Source: a virus
IMG/VR virus record: IMGVR_UViG_3300032799_000147
Span: 1 to 41,782 of that record
Length of the DNA: 41,782 nucleotides
Reading direction: 5' to 3' (one strand)
In this document: positions 22,034 through 29,900 of the stretch, piece by piece
Layout: every line of letters starts with the position of its first letter
Numbering within the stretch: position 1 is the stretch's first letter
Program-made: the position numbers and the translations under genes
The notes under the pieces: generated by a model
Seen by the model: the letters and a program-made list of their open reading frames with translations, nothing else
What the model was told of the DNA's origin: nothing
The model's database searches: none

Positions 22034-22858
22034 TCATGTAACTCCCTCCGTTGCAATAGGTTGAACAATCTCATAGTCCGACTCGACATTATTGGCGGGA
22101 TAGGGTATCGGCCCCACCGTTGCGCCGCAACCACTTACAACAGTCGCGTCGCCAGGCGCCGGCTCCGGTGGGACACCCGATCCAGGACCGTCCACCGGCC
22201 CGACCTCGCCTGTCGCCGGCCCGACCTGCACCTGGTCCGTCACGTCGATCGCCGGCCCGACCTGCACCTGGTCCGTCACGTCGATCGCCGCCGGCTCTCC
22301 CTTTTGCCCCGCGTTCTCCGCGCCCGAACCCATTGGGCGACGGGAGCGGAGGGCGTCGAGGTAGGCGAGGAGCTCGGAATGACCAGGCACCGAGTCGGAG
22401 TGCTCGACGCGCGCGGTCGCGCCTCCGGATAGCAGCTCCGACTTATCAACCAGGATACCGTGCAGGATCCCGAGATCGCGCGGGCTGATCTCCGCGACGC
22501 GCGCGGGATCCCGGAACAGATCAACAATCGCTTCCACGCAAAGGCGGGCGGCGCCGCGGGCCAGCCGGGATAACCTCCCTTTCTCTATTTCGATGGATCC
22601 ACCCTCGCGCTCTCGGATAGCGATGACGCTGGACGGGCTAATGTGCAGCAAACTCGCGATCCGTAGTATACCGATGCCCTCGGATAAAAAAGAAATGGCC
22701 GCCAGATACTTGTCGCGGTGTCGGTCAAACAGAATCTCAGCCGTGTATTCTCCACGTGCCTCTGTCGCGGAAAAAAGAGCCACGTCCATCTGATTAGATG
22801 GGATCAACTGCAGTTGCTGCGCGTCACGCTCAATCAGACTGGCCTTGTCCGAGGTCAT
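22034..22858 (-). CDS. HTH DNA-binding protein with Val/Gly-rich repeated tail
   Basis: 274 residues. ISFLSEGIGILRIASLLHISPSSVIAIRE (taken as adjoining helices, about residues 55-83) is a clear helix-turn-helix. A helical region follows, then from about 190 a disordered tail with two copies of AIDVTDQVQVGP. Small-terminase proteins and phage transcription regulators share this type of N-terminus. Location upstream of the replication genes favours a regulator. Confidence 0.6.
   Translation of the reverse strand: MTSDKASLIERDAQQLQLIPSNQMDVALFSATEARGEYTAEILFDRHRDKYLAAISFLSEGIGILRIASLLHISPSSVIAIREREGGSIEIEKGRLSRLARGAARLCVEAIVDLFRDPARVAEISPRDLGILHGILVDKSELLSGGATARVEHSDSVPGHSELLAYLDALRSRRPMGSGAENAGQKGEPAAIDVTDQVQVGPAIDVTDQVQVGPATGEVGPVDGPGSGVPPEPAPGDATVVSGCGATVGPIPYPANNVESDYEIVQPIATEGVT
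22215..22286. repeat. 36-bp tandem repeat in the HTH gene
   Basis: Two perfect 36-bp copies encode the duplicated 12-residue tail motif. Multiple of three, so in frame. Confidence 0.9.
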
Positions 22859-22928
22859 GGATTATCCCGTATTGCAGCTCTTGTTGCTCTGCCCGCAAAC
22901 CGAGCACATCAGATATGTGATGCACTGA

Positions 22929-23114
22929 TTATCTCCGGGGTGTTGAGACCGCCTCGAGCAGCGTCCGACGGACGTGTGCGATCGAGTTGACCACGCACAG
23001 GATTATGATCCGCGACTCGGGCACCATGGACCGGGCGGCGGTGTCGTCGACCAGGCGTCGGAGATCGTCGCGGAGCGTTACACCATAATTCCGTGGAGAA
23101 CCTGATTTATTCAT
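22929..23114 (-). CDS. Ribbon-helix-helix (CopG/Arc-like) regulator
   Basis: 61 residues. YGVTLRDDLRRLVDDTAAR, then ESRIIILCVVNSIAHVR: a short strand followed by two helices as in MetJ/Arc proteins. No Shine-Dalgarno; a promoter is placed so that the transcript would begin at or next to the ATG (leaderless). Inverted repeats upstream could be its operators, making it an autoregulator at the divergent early region. Confidence 0.65.
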   Translation of the reverse strand: MNKSGSPRNYGVTLRDDLRRLVDDTAARSMVPESRIIILCVVNSIAHVRRTLLEAVSTPRR

Positions 23115-23120
23115 GCGCGT

Positions 23121-23150
23121 AATCTATCACCGTTGCCCCACGCGCGTCAA
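23121..23150 (-). promoter_or_regulatory. Predicted sigma-70 promoter of the RHH gene
   Basis: TTGACG (23145-23150), 18-bp spacer, TAGATT (23121-23126) on minus, with an AT-rich UP-like stretch upstream. The expected start is within a few bases of the ATG at 23114. Confidence 0.5.
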
Positions 23151-23177
23151 CAAAATAAATAGAATTTTTCCGCAGGG

Positions 23178-23198
23178 CTGCGAAAATACCGTTCGCAG
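23178..23198. promoter_or_regulatory. Candidate operator
   Basis: CTGCGAA-N7-TTCGCAG, a perfect 7-bp inverted repeat, with another TTCGCAG at 23219-23225. Positioned just upstream of the RHH promoter. Confidence 0.45.
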
Positions 23199-23430
23199 AT
23201 TCGCCGTTATGCGACGGATTCGCAGCATCGCGACGTGGGGCGTGGGGCGAAATGTTAGGAAAACTGGCGATTTTGTGCTTACAGCGGGCGTTGGCACACT
23301 CCCTGCTCATGACAGACCCGTGCAACCGATTGAAACAATAGACCAAGCCCCCCAACGCGGAGACCATAGCGAGCGCACGCTTGCCGGTTGCACACCCGAC
23401 GCGGGGGGCACCTATACGGGAGGGCGGGGA

Positions 23431-23562
23431 ATGAACGAGAAACAGGCGAGAGCGGAGATCGAACGGCTGGGTGCGGTGTGCGTGGTGCGGACGCTGGACT
23501 GGGGCACGGAGTATCGCGGGCTTGACGGTGAGGGGAGGACGGTGTTTGTGGTTGTGATTTAG
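23431..23562 (+). CDS. Small early protein
   Basis: 43 residues: NEKQARAEIERLGAVCVVRT, then LDGEGRTVFVVVI. One helix and a beta hairpin. GGGAGGGCGGGG before the ATG. First gene of the rightward operon. Function unknown. Confidence 0.6.
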   Translation: MNEKQARAEIERLGAVCVVRTLDWGTEYRGLDGEGRTVFVVVI

Positions 23563-23564
23563 GA

Positions 23565-23595
23565 GGGTGGCGGGGAAACCATAGGAGGGCGGGGA
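23565..23595 (+). repeat. Repeated leader with ribosome-binding site, copy 1
   Basis: GGCGGGGAAACCATAGGAGG then GCGGGGA before the ATG. An identical leader precedes the gene at 23876. The unit duplicates a translation-initiation region. Confidence 0.8.
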
Positions 23596-23841
23596 ATGAA
23601 AGCGATGACAAAAGCAGAGGCATGGGATCACGTTAGAGGTATGACTTTGGTTTGGGATTACTGTAAAGATGGCACAGCGGCGTGCAACGCCGCCGGCGTG
23701 CAGAGTTGGTTCTTGCGTACGGAGCGGGGCTGTCCATCTCTCAAAGTGTGCCGGGGGATTGCGGCGGAAATACGGCGAAGCGCCAGAAATCCCTTTGGGC
23801 GTGGAGTTGGTGACGGAGCGGGACAAATCAGGTTTTGCTAA
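23596..23841 (+). CDS. Small early protein
   Basis: 81 residues: TKAEAWDHVRGMTLVWDYCKDG, then AACNAAGVQSW and a basic second half. Preceded by the repeated leader. Probably an early host-takeover protein; no family recognised. Confidence 0.55.
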   Translation: MKAMTKAEAWDHVRGMTLVWDYCKDGTAACNAAGVQSWFLRTERGCPSLKVCRGIAAEIRRSARNPFGRGVGDGAGQIRFC

Positions 23842-23844
23842 CCC

Positions 23845-23875
23845 CGGCGGCGGGGAAACCATAGGAGGGCGGGGA
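23845..23875 (+). repeat. Repeated leader, copy 2
   Basis: Same leader as 23565-23595, including the AGGAGGGCGGGGA ribosome site, directly before the ATG at 23876. Confidence 0.8.
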
Positions 23876-23983
23876 ATGAAAAAGATGAAATTTGTGAAAA
23901 TAGTTGTTGCATACGCAAGCGGCTTGTGCAATGATGCTCTCAACAACAGCGGGAAAGACCCGCAGAAAGGGAGAGCAACATGA
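23876..23983 (+). CDS. 35-residue early peptide
   Basis: MKKMKFVKIVVAYASGLCND, followed by a basic hydrophilic end. The strong repeated ribosome site and ATGA coupling to the next gene support expression. A short hydrophobic helix could make it membrane-active or amphipathic. Confidence 0.5.
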   Translation: MKKMKFVKIVVAYASGLCNDALNNSGKDPQKGRAT

Positions 23984-24267
23984 ACGTGATCGGAACACTG
24001 GCGGAGATGGAAACGCGGGCGCAGACGAGGATTCAGACACGCGGACAGGTCGAGCGGTTCCGCGCCGTGCTGGCAGAGCACCCGGAGGCAATCGCGGTGA
24101 CGGTACGCGACGAGAACACCGGGGCGCGGTTCGGTCGCGCCGCGAAGCGCGCCGGGATGTGCGCGAAACTGGGCGGAGCGCATTTCTGCAAAACGCTGAC
24201 GCGCACGCCGTATCAGGCATGGGCGACGTGGGCGCCGGCAGACCTGGCTGAGGTGGCCCGTGGCTGA
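23980..24267 (+). CDS. Early protein, family unknown
   Basis: 95 residues: TLAEMETRAQTRIQTRGQVERF, AVTVRDENTGARFGRAAKR and MCAKLGGAHFCKTLTR. Basic, predicted alpha/beta. ATGA overlap with the preceding gene. Confidence 0.6.
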   Translation: MNVIGTLAEMETRAQTRIQTRGQVERFRAVLAEHPEAIAVTVRDENTGARFGRAAKRAGMCAKLGGAHFCKTLTRTPYQAWATWAPADLAEVARG

Positions 24268-24463
24268 TCCGGTCCATGACTACCTGGCCGAGATCGGGCG
24301 CAAGGGCGGGGCTGCCGGACGCGGCCCCGCCAAGGCCCGCACGCGCGAGCAGGCCCAGGCCGCCGCCCGTGCGCGGTGGGGGAAACGACGGAAGCGGGCG
24401 AAGCGTAGCCCCAACGACAGTCTTCACGGGCGGACACCCGCCCAGGGAGGTCGGCATGGATGA
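24260..24463 (+). CDS. Small basic protein of the RKGG...ARWGK type
   Basis: 67 residues from a GTG overlapping the previous gene. YLAEIGRKGGAAGRG, QAQAAARARWGKRRKRAK: the short Gly-Gly and ARWGK motifs mark a common family of small phage and plasmid proteins, probably nucleic-acid binding. A paralogue is at 26391. Confidence 0.65.
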   Translation: MADPVHDYLAEIGRKGGAAGRGPAKARTREQAQAAARARWGKRRKRAKRSPNDSLHGRTPAQGGRHG

Positions 24464-24725
24464 CAAGGCACGCGCGGGTGTCCGTACCGTGGAAGACATG
24501 GTTCGCGTTCCCATTTCCGACATCGTCATGCTGATCGCCGTTGCGGCCGCCGGCGACCCGGAATGGCCGAAGAGGGCGGAGGGCGTCCGGGCGCACCTCT
24601 CCGAGAACACGCTGAACGCAATCCGCGAAGTCGCCAAGCGGCTGAACGATTACGCGAACGCCCCGCTTCAAACTGCGAGCGGGACGCGAGCTAGTTTGCA
24701 AGCGGTTGTTGGCAAAGGAGAATGA
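24456..24725 (+). CDS. Helical protein entering the right cassette array
   Basis: 89 residues; GGGAGGTCGGC before the ATG. VEDMVRVPISDIVMLIAVAAAG and LSENTLNAIREVAKRLND. The last 19 residues (NAPLQTASG...) are encoded by attC-R1, exactly as for genes in the left array. Confidence 0.6.
   Translation: MDDKARAGVRTVEDMVRVPISDIVMLIAVAAAGDPEWPKRAEGVRAHLSENTLNAIREVAKRLNDYANAPLQTASGTRASLQAVVGKGE
24653..24714 (-). other. attC-R1 (right array, inverted)
   Basis: Main family type, top strand on minus; near-identical to attC3, attC6, attC15 and attC16. Confidence 0.9.
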
Positions 24726-24726
24726 C

Positions 24727-24945
24727 ATGAAGTTTCTGAGAGTCAAGCCACCGAATCACAACTGGCGATGGGGTTTCTATCAGTTTCGATGGGAAGGCCG
24801 GTGCGTTGCAATAGGATTTCGTTTTCCGTTTTCAACACTCGACCTTCGTTTATGGTTTGCCAACGCCCGTCCTCACGGTGAGCGGGTTAGCGATACCGTG
24901 CAGGACGTTGTTGGAACTTCGGAGCGAAAGGACGGTGGGAAATGA
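24727..24945 (+). CDS. Aromatic-rich cassette protein
   Basis: 72 residues. FLRVKPPNHNWRWGFYQFRWEG then VAIGFRFPF: a small beta protein with many Trp/Phe. The start is 13 nt after attC-R1 behind AAAGGAG. The C-terminus is encoded by attC-R2, and the stop overlaps the next ATG. Confidence 0.6.
   Translation: MKFLRVKPPNHNWRWGFYQFRWEGRCVAIGFRFPFSTLDLRLWFANARPHGERVSDTVQDVVGTSERKDGGK
24858..24916 (-). other. attC-R2
   Basis: Top strand on minus: AAC-AACGTCCT-G-CACGG-TA; pairs with CCGTGAGGAC. Cores GTTGGAA and TGCCAAC. Confidence 0.88.
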
Positions 24946-25145
24946 CAATTCGGGAATGGGTCCTCGAGAACGAATCGAAATACAAAACCCCTCGAGAACT
25001 GGCAAAAGCATTCGTTCTCGAGATGTGGGCGCATTTGACGCCATACGAAACGACTCGAGAACGCATGGCGGCGGCCTCGAGGATGATCAAAATGGCTCAT
25101 AGTTCCAACGCCCCTCTTGAGCGTTTGCGAGAAAGGAAGGATTGA
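24942..25145 (+). CDS. Helical cassette protein
   Basis: 67 residues: REWVLENESKYKTPRELAKAF, VLEMWAHLTPYETTRERM, a three-helix protein. ATGA overlap at its start. The last residues (SNAPLERLRERKD) are encoded by attC-R3, and the next ATG follows the stop by one base. Confidence 0.62.
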   Translation: MTIREWVLENESKYKTPRELAKAFVLEMWAHLTPYETTRERMAAASRMIKMAHSSNAPLERLRERKD

Positions 25146-25195
25146 TATGAAGGAAAAACGCAGGTCGAGCAATACGCTCCGAGAGGTTGTTGGCA
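25103..25195 (-). other. attC-R3 (long, carries a start codon)
   Basis: Top on minus: CTCTC-G-GAGCG-TA-TTGC pairs with GCAAACGCTCAAGAG. The loop encodes, on plus, AGAAAGGAAGG, a stop and the ATG at 25147. Nearly identical to attC-R5. Confidence 0.9.
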
Positions 25196-25671
25196 GACTA
25201 TTTTCGCACCCGAATGTTGGGGGACGCAACCTACAATATTTGGATACGTTGCATTCTGCCGCGCAACTACTGGAACATGCAAGCCGACACAAGGGGTACG
25301 GAGAGTTTGCTATGGGGTGCGCCGTCGAATTGCGCCAACTGATGTGGGAGGCGAGTAAAATAATAGACGGTAGGCCGTCTGCCAACGCCCGGCTTGACCG
25401 GCTCGAAACAGCCGGAGAAAGGAATGCCATGAGTGACCACACTTCTCCGGCTGTTTCGGGTACGGTCGGAGCCGTTGTTGTGCGGATTGGTCCGTGCGAG
25501 TATCTGCTGTGCTGCGACTTCTGTTTCGAGAACGAAACTGTTGACTGCCATGAGACCGGGGAACTGCGCCCGATGTACCGAGTTGACGACGACTGCGTCA
25601 TCTGCCAGCGGTGTCTGGATGCCGGTAAGCACAACGCCCCTCTTGAGCGTTTGCGAGAAAAGAAGGATTGA
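25147..25671 (+). CDS. Two cassettes in one frame: helical protein plus Cys-rich protein
   Basis: 174 residues. Part 1 (1-94) is helical (LQYLDTLHSAAQLLEHASRH; VELRQLMWEASKII). The frame continues through attC-R4 into part 2, which also has its own ATG (25429, GGAGAAAGG upstream) giving 80 residues. Part 2 is a Cys-rich domain, CEYLLCCDFC...CVICQRC, likely a zinc-bound ribbon pair. Fusion or two start sites, as with the gene at 15280. Confidence 0.6.
   Translation: MKEKRRSSNTLREVVGRLFSHPNVGGRNLQYLDTLHSAAQLLEHASRHKGYGEFAMGCAVELRQLMWEASKIIDGRPSANARLDRLETAGERNAMSDHTSPAVSGTVGAVVVRIGPCEYLLCCDFCFENETVDCHETGELRPMYRVDDDCVICQRCLDAGKHNAPLERLREKKD
25380..25483 (-). other. attC-R4 (long, carries a start codon)
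   Basis: Top on minus: CGGCTCC-GACCG-TA-CCCGAAACAGCCGG pairs with CCGGCTGTTTCGAGCCGGTCAAGCCG. The ATG at 25429 lies in the loop. Confidence 0.9.
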
Positions 25672-25720
25672 ATGAAGACAAACACAGGAACGAGCAATAC
25701 GCTCCGAGAGGTTGTTCGGT
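25629..25720 (-). other. attC-R5 (long, carries a start codon)
   Basis: Close copy of attC-R3. The loop holds AGAAAAGAAGGA and TGAATG, i.e. the stop and next start directly abutting at 25671/25672. Confidence 0.9.
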
Positions 25721-25896
25721 GTGTGTCCGCCGAATACTGCGAGCGGAAATGGTGCAAGGGACAGAATCCTCATGAACGGGTGACGGACGGCTATGGCCAT
25801 GTATGCGGTCGGCATTGTCCGCACCATAGAGTCGCAACGCAAGTGTGTGCTCCTGTGAGTACACCGAACAACGCATTGAGTGAAAACCGTCGCTAG
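25672..25896 (+). CDS. Cys/His-rich cassette protein
   Basis: 74 residues: CVSAEYCERKWC...CGRHCPHHR, five Cys and several His, a probable zinc site. N-terminus from attC-R5; C-terminus (PNNALSENRR) from the attI-like repeat, the same ending as the HNH protein at 12007. First cassette next to the right attI-like site. Confidence 0.6.
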   Translation: MKTNTGTSNTLREVVRCVSAEYCERKWCKGQNPHERVTDGYGHVCGRHCPHHRVATQVCAPVSTPNNALSENRR

Positions 25897-25965
25897 GAGC
25901 GAATGCTTATGTGTAGCAAGTCGTACTGGGGCAAGAGGAAGCGGAAGCGGAGCAATCGCGGACAA
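25863..25965 (-). other. attI-like site at the head of the right cassette array
   Basis: Inverted copy of 11938-12036 (99 bp, one mismatch at 25905). In minus orientation it ends in GTTCGGT, after which the first cassette begins. Orientation relative to its array is the same as on the left. Confidence 0.65.
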
Positions 25966-25995
25966 GCGGAAAGGTGGCAACGTGAACAACTTTGA
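25909..25995 (+). CDS. 28-residue basic peptide
   Basis: MCSKSYWGKRKRKRSNRG followed by QAERWQREQL. The first part is the translated attI-like repeat shared with the gene at 11707. GGAGCGAATGCTT precedes the ATG. Its end overlaps the next gene's GTG. Possibly a leader or a gene cut off by recombination. Confidence 0.45.
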   Translation: MCSKSYWGKRKRKRSNRGQAERWQREQL

Positions 25996-26344
25996 GGAAC
26001 CTGACTACGAGGCGGCGGTGAAGGTGTGCCGCGGGGTGGGCCGAATCTCGGTGAGCGCGATTCAGCGCCATTTGCACATGGGGTATGTGAAGGCGTGTGT
26101 GCTCGTGGAGGCGATGGGCGAGCGCGGGATAGCTGAACGAGTTGACCCTGACGGCGCATGGGTGTTTACCTCCAACAATATATGCCAGGATGCGCTGGAC
26201 TACGATCACACCCACCACTGCCGCGTGTGCGGCAAGCCGGTCCGGATCAGGGTCCGGAATCTGCTCAGCGCGGTGCTGGTGCTGGGGCACTGGAACGAGA
26301 AAATGGGCGGCAAGTGCAAGGCGTGTCTGGAGATTGGGGGCTGA
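25982..26344 (+). CDS. FtsK-gamma-like winged helix plus zinc ribbon
   Basis: 120 residues from a GTG with AAAGGTGG 5 nt upstream. YEAAVKVCRGVGRISVSAIQ, RHLHMGYVKACVLVEAMGER, GIAERVDPDG follow the FtsK gamma-domain pattern, which reads short DNA motifs (KOPS) in bacteria. The second half has CRVCGKPVRIRVRN...CKACLE, a zinc ribbon. A free-standing gamma domain suggests a DNA-sequence reader or a regulator. Family by pattern only. Confidence 0.7.
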   Translation: MNNFEEPDYEAAVKVCRGVGRISVSAIQRHLHMGYVKACVLVEAMGERGIAERVDPDGAWVFTSNNICQDALDYDHTHHCRVCGKPVRIRVRNLLSAVLVLGHWNEKMGGKCKACLEIGG

Positions 26345-26390
26345 GTGCGAACGGTTGGAAATGTATCAATGTGGTGAGGGGGGGGCCAAA

Positions 26391-26561
26391 ATGTCGAAAC
26401 CGAATGCGATTGTGAGTAAATATATGGCGCGGATTGGGCGCCGGGGGGGACATGCTTCCCTTGGCGTACCGAAAACTATTGAGTGGTCGGTCGCCAGCGC
26501 ACGGGGGAAGGTGGCGGCGGCCGCCAGGTGGGGGAAACATCGGGGGACATCATGCCATTGA
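26391..26561 (+). CDS. Small basic protein of the RRGG...ARWGK type
   Basis: 56 residues: VSKYMARIGRRGGHASLG, ARGKVAAAARWGKHRG. Paralogue in pattern of the gene at 24260. Ribosome site is a poor G-run. Probably nucleic-acid binding. Confidence 0.6.
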   Translation: MSKPNAIVSKYMARIGRRGGHASLGVPKTIEWSVASARGKVAAAARWGKHRGTSCH

Positions 26562-26881
26562 TACGACAATATCGGTCCGGGAGTTGGCGGCGAATCCTCG
26601 GCGCCTTCGCGCTGGGGGCCCTGGTGGCCCTCGGCGCCGTCGTGGCGGTCCGGGCCAGGGTCAACCAGCGATATGCGCCGGCGTTCTACCGGGATTCGAC
26701 TTGCCCGGAAATTGGTATAGTGTCCGGTTATACTGTGGGGATCCTGGACAGTCGGACGGGGCGGATCCTTGTCCGCAACTGGACGCTCCGGACCAGCGTA
26801 ACCGGGTGCGTCGAAAACGTCGGGAATTTCTCGTGGGAACTCGCTCGGGATGTACAGTCAACGGCGAGGCTGCATGAGTAA
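26552..26881 (+). CDS. Membrane-anchored or exported protein
   Basis: 109 residues. A basic start, then ILGAFALGALVALGAVVAV (about residues 14-32), a transmembrane or signal-anchor helix, then a periplasmic-type domain with two Cys (CPEIGIV, GCVEN) that could pair. Last gene of the rightward operon; convergent with the polyvalent gene. Function unknown; superinfection exclusion or an envelope role would fit. Confidence 0.55.
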   Translation: MPLIRQYRSGSWRRILGAFALGALVALGAVVAVRARVNQRYAPAFYRDSTCPEIGIVSGYTVGILDSRTGRILVRNWTLRTSVTGCVENVGNFSWELARDVQSTARLHE

Positions 26882-26918
26882 TTCCTGACGGGTCCGGGAG
26901 CTCTTCGGTTGCCTGATG

Positions 26919-29900
26919 TTAGAGTGCGCCAGGCCGGGCCACGTTTCGCCAATCGATCTTCGGAACGGGGATTTTGCGGCTCGGTTGCGTGATCTTGCCC
27001 CTCGCCATCTCGGTCACCGTCACGGCATTTTGGAACGATAATCCAGACATCGTCAGGATGTTGACCACATCCACGGGTTTGAACCATTCCGGAGCGAATA
27101 CCTGTGCATCCCGGACTCGGTCCGCTATCACCCGGAGATAGTCGGCCCTGGCATTTTGCGCCGATTCTCCGCGCGCCTGGTCGTCGGGGGTTATGCCACT
27201 TTTCTCAATCCCGCTCTTCAAAATGCGTCCAATAATCGTTTCCGTTTCCTGTAGCCCCTTGATGTGCGGTCTGACTGCTTTCGTCAGCATTGCGTTTGCA
27301 TCGCCCTGCTCGATTCGATAACCGCGTATCAGCCGATGCGCAGCGACGAGGATGTCGGAGGCTTCGCGTTCATGGCGGGCCAGCAGGCCGACCTGTTGCA
27401 CGCCGGCATCCTCCTTGACCTGTCTATTCCACAGGTCACGCAACATGCCAGCGGGGTACTGTGGCAGGTAATCCATCGCCAGACCGATCGCCGCATCACG
27501 CACCACCCGGGCCCGTTCCGGTTCCACCTTGCCGGGATAGGCATCTAGCAAGCCCTTGCCGGTCGGCGTACTCTTGCCTTGGAAATCCGTTCCAGTGGTG
27601 GCTCGCAAAAGCGAATTGATCTGCATACCGGGGTCAGCCGCTTTCAACACGGATTGGCCCCATGCCTGCACAAAGGAACTGCCTTGCGCTCGGCTCTGAA
27701 GCGCCCCAATGATTGCGTCCTCCATCGGGAAGGCGGTTTGTCCTCCGATGACGACATAGTGTCTTGTGACAGTTCCGTCCGGATGTTCCCGGCGCATCAG
27801 CAGCAGCGGCGTGTTGCGGTCGTAATTTGGCACCAGATTGCGCAGTGCGCTCAATTCCGTCTCGTCGGCCGGCGCGTACTTTCCCTCCTTCTTATCCTCG
27901 TCTCCGCCCAGCTTCGCCAGGGTCTTTGCAACCGTCAGCAGTGTTCCGGTGCCTTGCGTGAGCAGGGTAGCCCACAAGGCGCGCGACAATGTGAACCCAA
28001 TCGCCGGTCGCGGATCGCCGCGGATTAGCGCCCCGGCCGCGGCGCTAGCCTGGTTTACGGAAATCCGCGCCGAGTCGTAGGAATACGAAACATAGTCAGC
28101 CAAGCCGGTCCGCGACACCTTCCCGACAATCCGTGGCGTCCTCGACTTGTCCTGGTAGAAGTCCCGTACATGCTGGGCCGCCGCCTCCGCCGTCATGCCG
28201 GCGTCCAGGTTCGAGGTAAACGAAGCGTACTTTGAAGGGAAGTCGATATAGGAATATGCCGTTGCCACCTTCTCGCCAAGCGCCGCCGCCTTCTCTGGCG
28301 CGCTACCGAGCGCCTGCCGCAAATCCTCCACCGTACTCGCCGCCGACGGTGTGAACGCCCCGTTCTCAATCATCATCCTTACCGTCGCAATCGCCTTCGG
28401 ATCGCCCTTCGCGTACTGCCACAAGAGTGTATGCCCCTCCGCGAACCGCCGCACCCACGTCCGGTTGAACACATCGCCACTCCCCAGCGCAAACCCAGTA
28501 ATGGCCGTCAGATAATTCCGGCCCGCGGTCTTCGGCGTCAACAGTTTCGCCATGCGCTGGAATGACATTGGCGTGTACCACAGCGCCTTGACTGTCGCCG
28601 CAATGCTTCCGGAGTTGTTTTCGCCTTGCACCATGTGGTAGAATTCCGGCGTCACATACTTCCCGGCCAGCCCGCCGAACCGCTTCCGGTCCGTCGCGTT
28701 AGTCGTGTCGCCAAGTCGTTCCGTCAAACGCCGTTCCGCATTCGGCATCTGTGCCCACAACGTGCCTTCCCCTTCCGCCAGTGCCCGCCGGAAGAACGTC
28801 ATGCCCGCCATCATGTGCGCCTGCCCTGTCGCCGTGAGCGCCTGCCGTTCAGCCGGGTCCGTGATTTCCCCGTACAGTTTCCGGAATGCGCCCTCCATGA
28901 AACGGTGTTGCAGCTTGCCGATCTCCACGCCTCCGCTTGCCCTGCCGCCGGCGCCACCGCCCGGCTCCCGGTTCAGGTAGTAGTTCACCCAGTCTTCCGC
29001 CGCCCCATGCAAAGCCGTCGCGTTCACATCCGCCGCCACTTTACCATCCCGATACCCCACAGTATCGATCACCCGCCGCAGCTCCAGGTACTTATTCCGC
29101 AACAAGCCCGCCGCCCGCTGCCGGGTCTCCGACAAGCCGGAAATGAGGCGCGTGTCGCCCGTCTCCATCCACCTCGGCACGTCGAACTTCGCCCGCTTCT
29201 GCCCAGAGACAAGCCGGCTCGCCTGGCCGGCCATCTTCGCCACCGCCGCCTCAATACCCGTCCGGATCTCCGTGACCGCATCCGCGTAGGCCGCCGGACT
29301 CGGCTCGAACTTCCCCTTCTGCACGAAACGCAAGTATTCCCGAGTCTGATAGTTCGCATTGTCTCGGATCGTCTGCCGCAACGTCTCTGGGAGCCCTTCC
29401 CATTCCGCGATAAACGCCTGTCGGTCCCGGTTCGCCTGCTCGATTGACTTCAATCCCTTCACGATCTGAGATTGTTCCGACAATTTGAAATCCTTGGCGA
29501 ACTGGTCAATCGTAATCGTCCCATCCTGAACCATGCGCAGACGGTCCATTACAACGTCCCGCCCGTGCTGCTTCTGTAGGTCAGCCACCACCCCGCGTAT
29601 CACATTCCGCTGCTCCCGACCCAACAACGCCGACGCCTCCATGCTTCGCTGGTATTGGTTGAACGCCTCATACATCTTCGAGTCCATGCCCCGGTTCGGG
29701 TCGAACAGATACTTAGTCTTCGCCCAGAAGTCCTTCCAGAATCCCACGCTTGGCGTCGGCACCGATCCCGACTTGCTTATCATCTTCGATTGCCTTTGGA
29801 TGTCCGCACCGGGCGGCGTGTTCAAAAGCTCCAACTCCCCAGGCCGGGCCGCAACCTCGGGGAATAGCTCCGCCTGCGCGCTCTCGTTCGCTGCCGCCTG

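Larger units (their letters stand above)
23115..23430. other. Divergent regulatory region
   Basis: 316 bp without a gene between the minus-strand RHH gene and the plus-strand early operon. It is AT-rich near 23150-23170 and contains TTCGCAG repeats (23192, 23219) and an inverted repeat. A GGGCGTTGGC at 23283 resembles an attC core half, without a partner arm. I find no convincing plus-strand sigma-70 promoter by eye. Confidence 0.55.

Noticed and set aside
21784-22134. 116-residue minus frame
   Set aside because: Gly/Arg low-complexity, no ribosome site, overlaps real genes at both ends.
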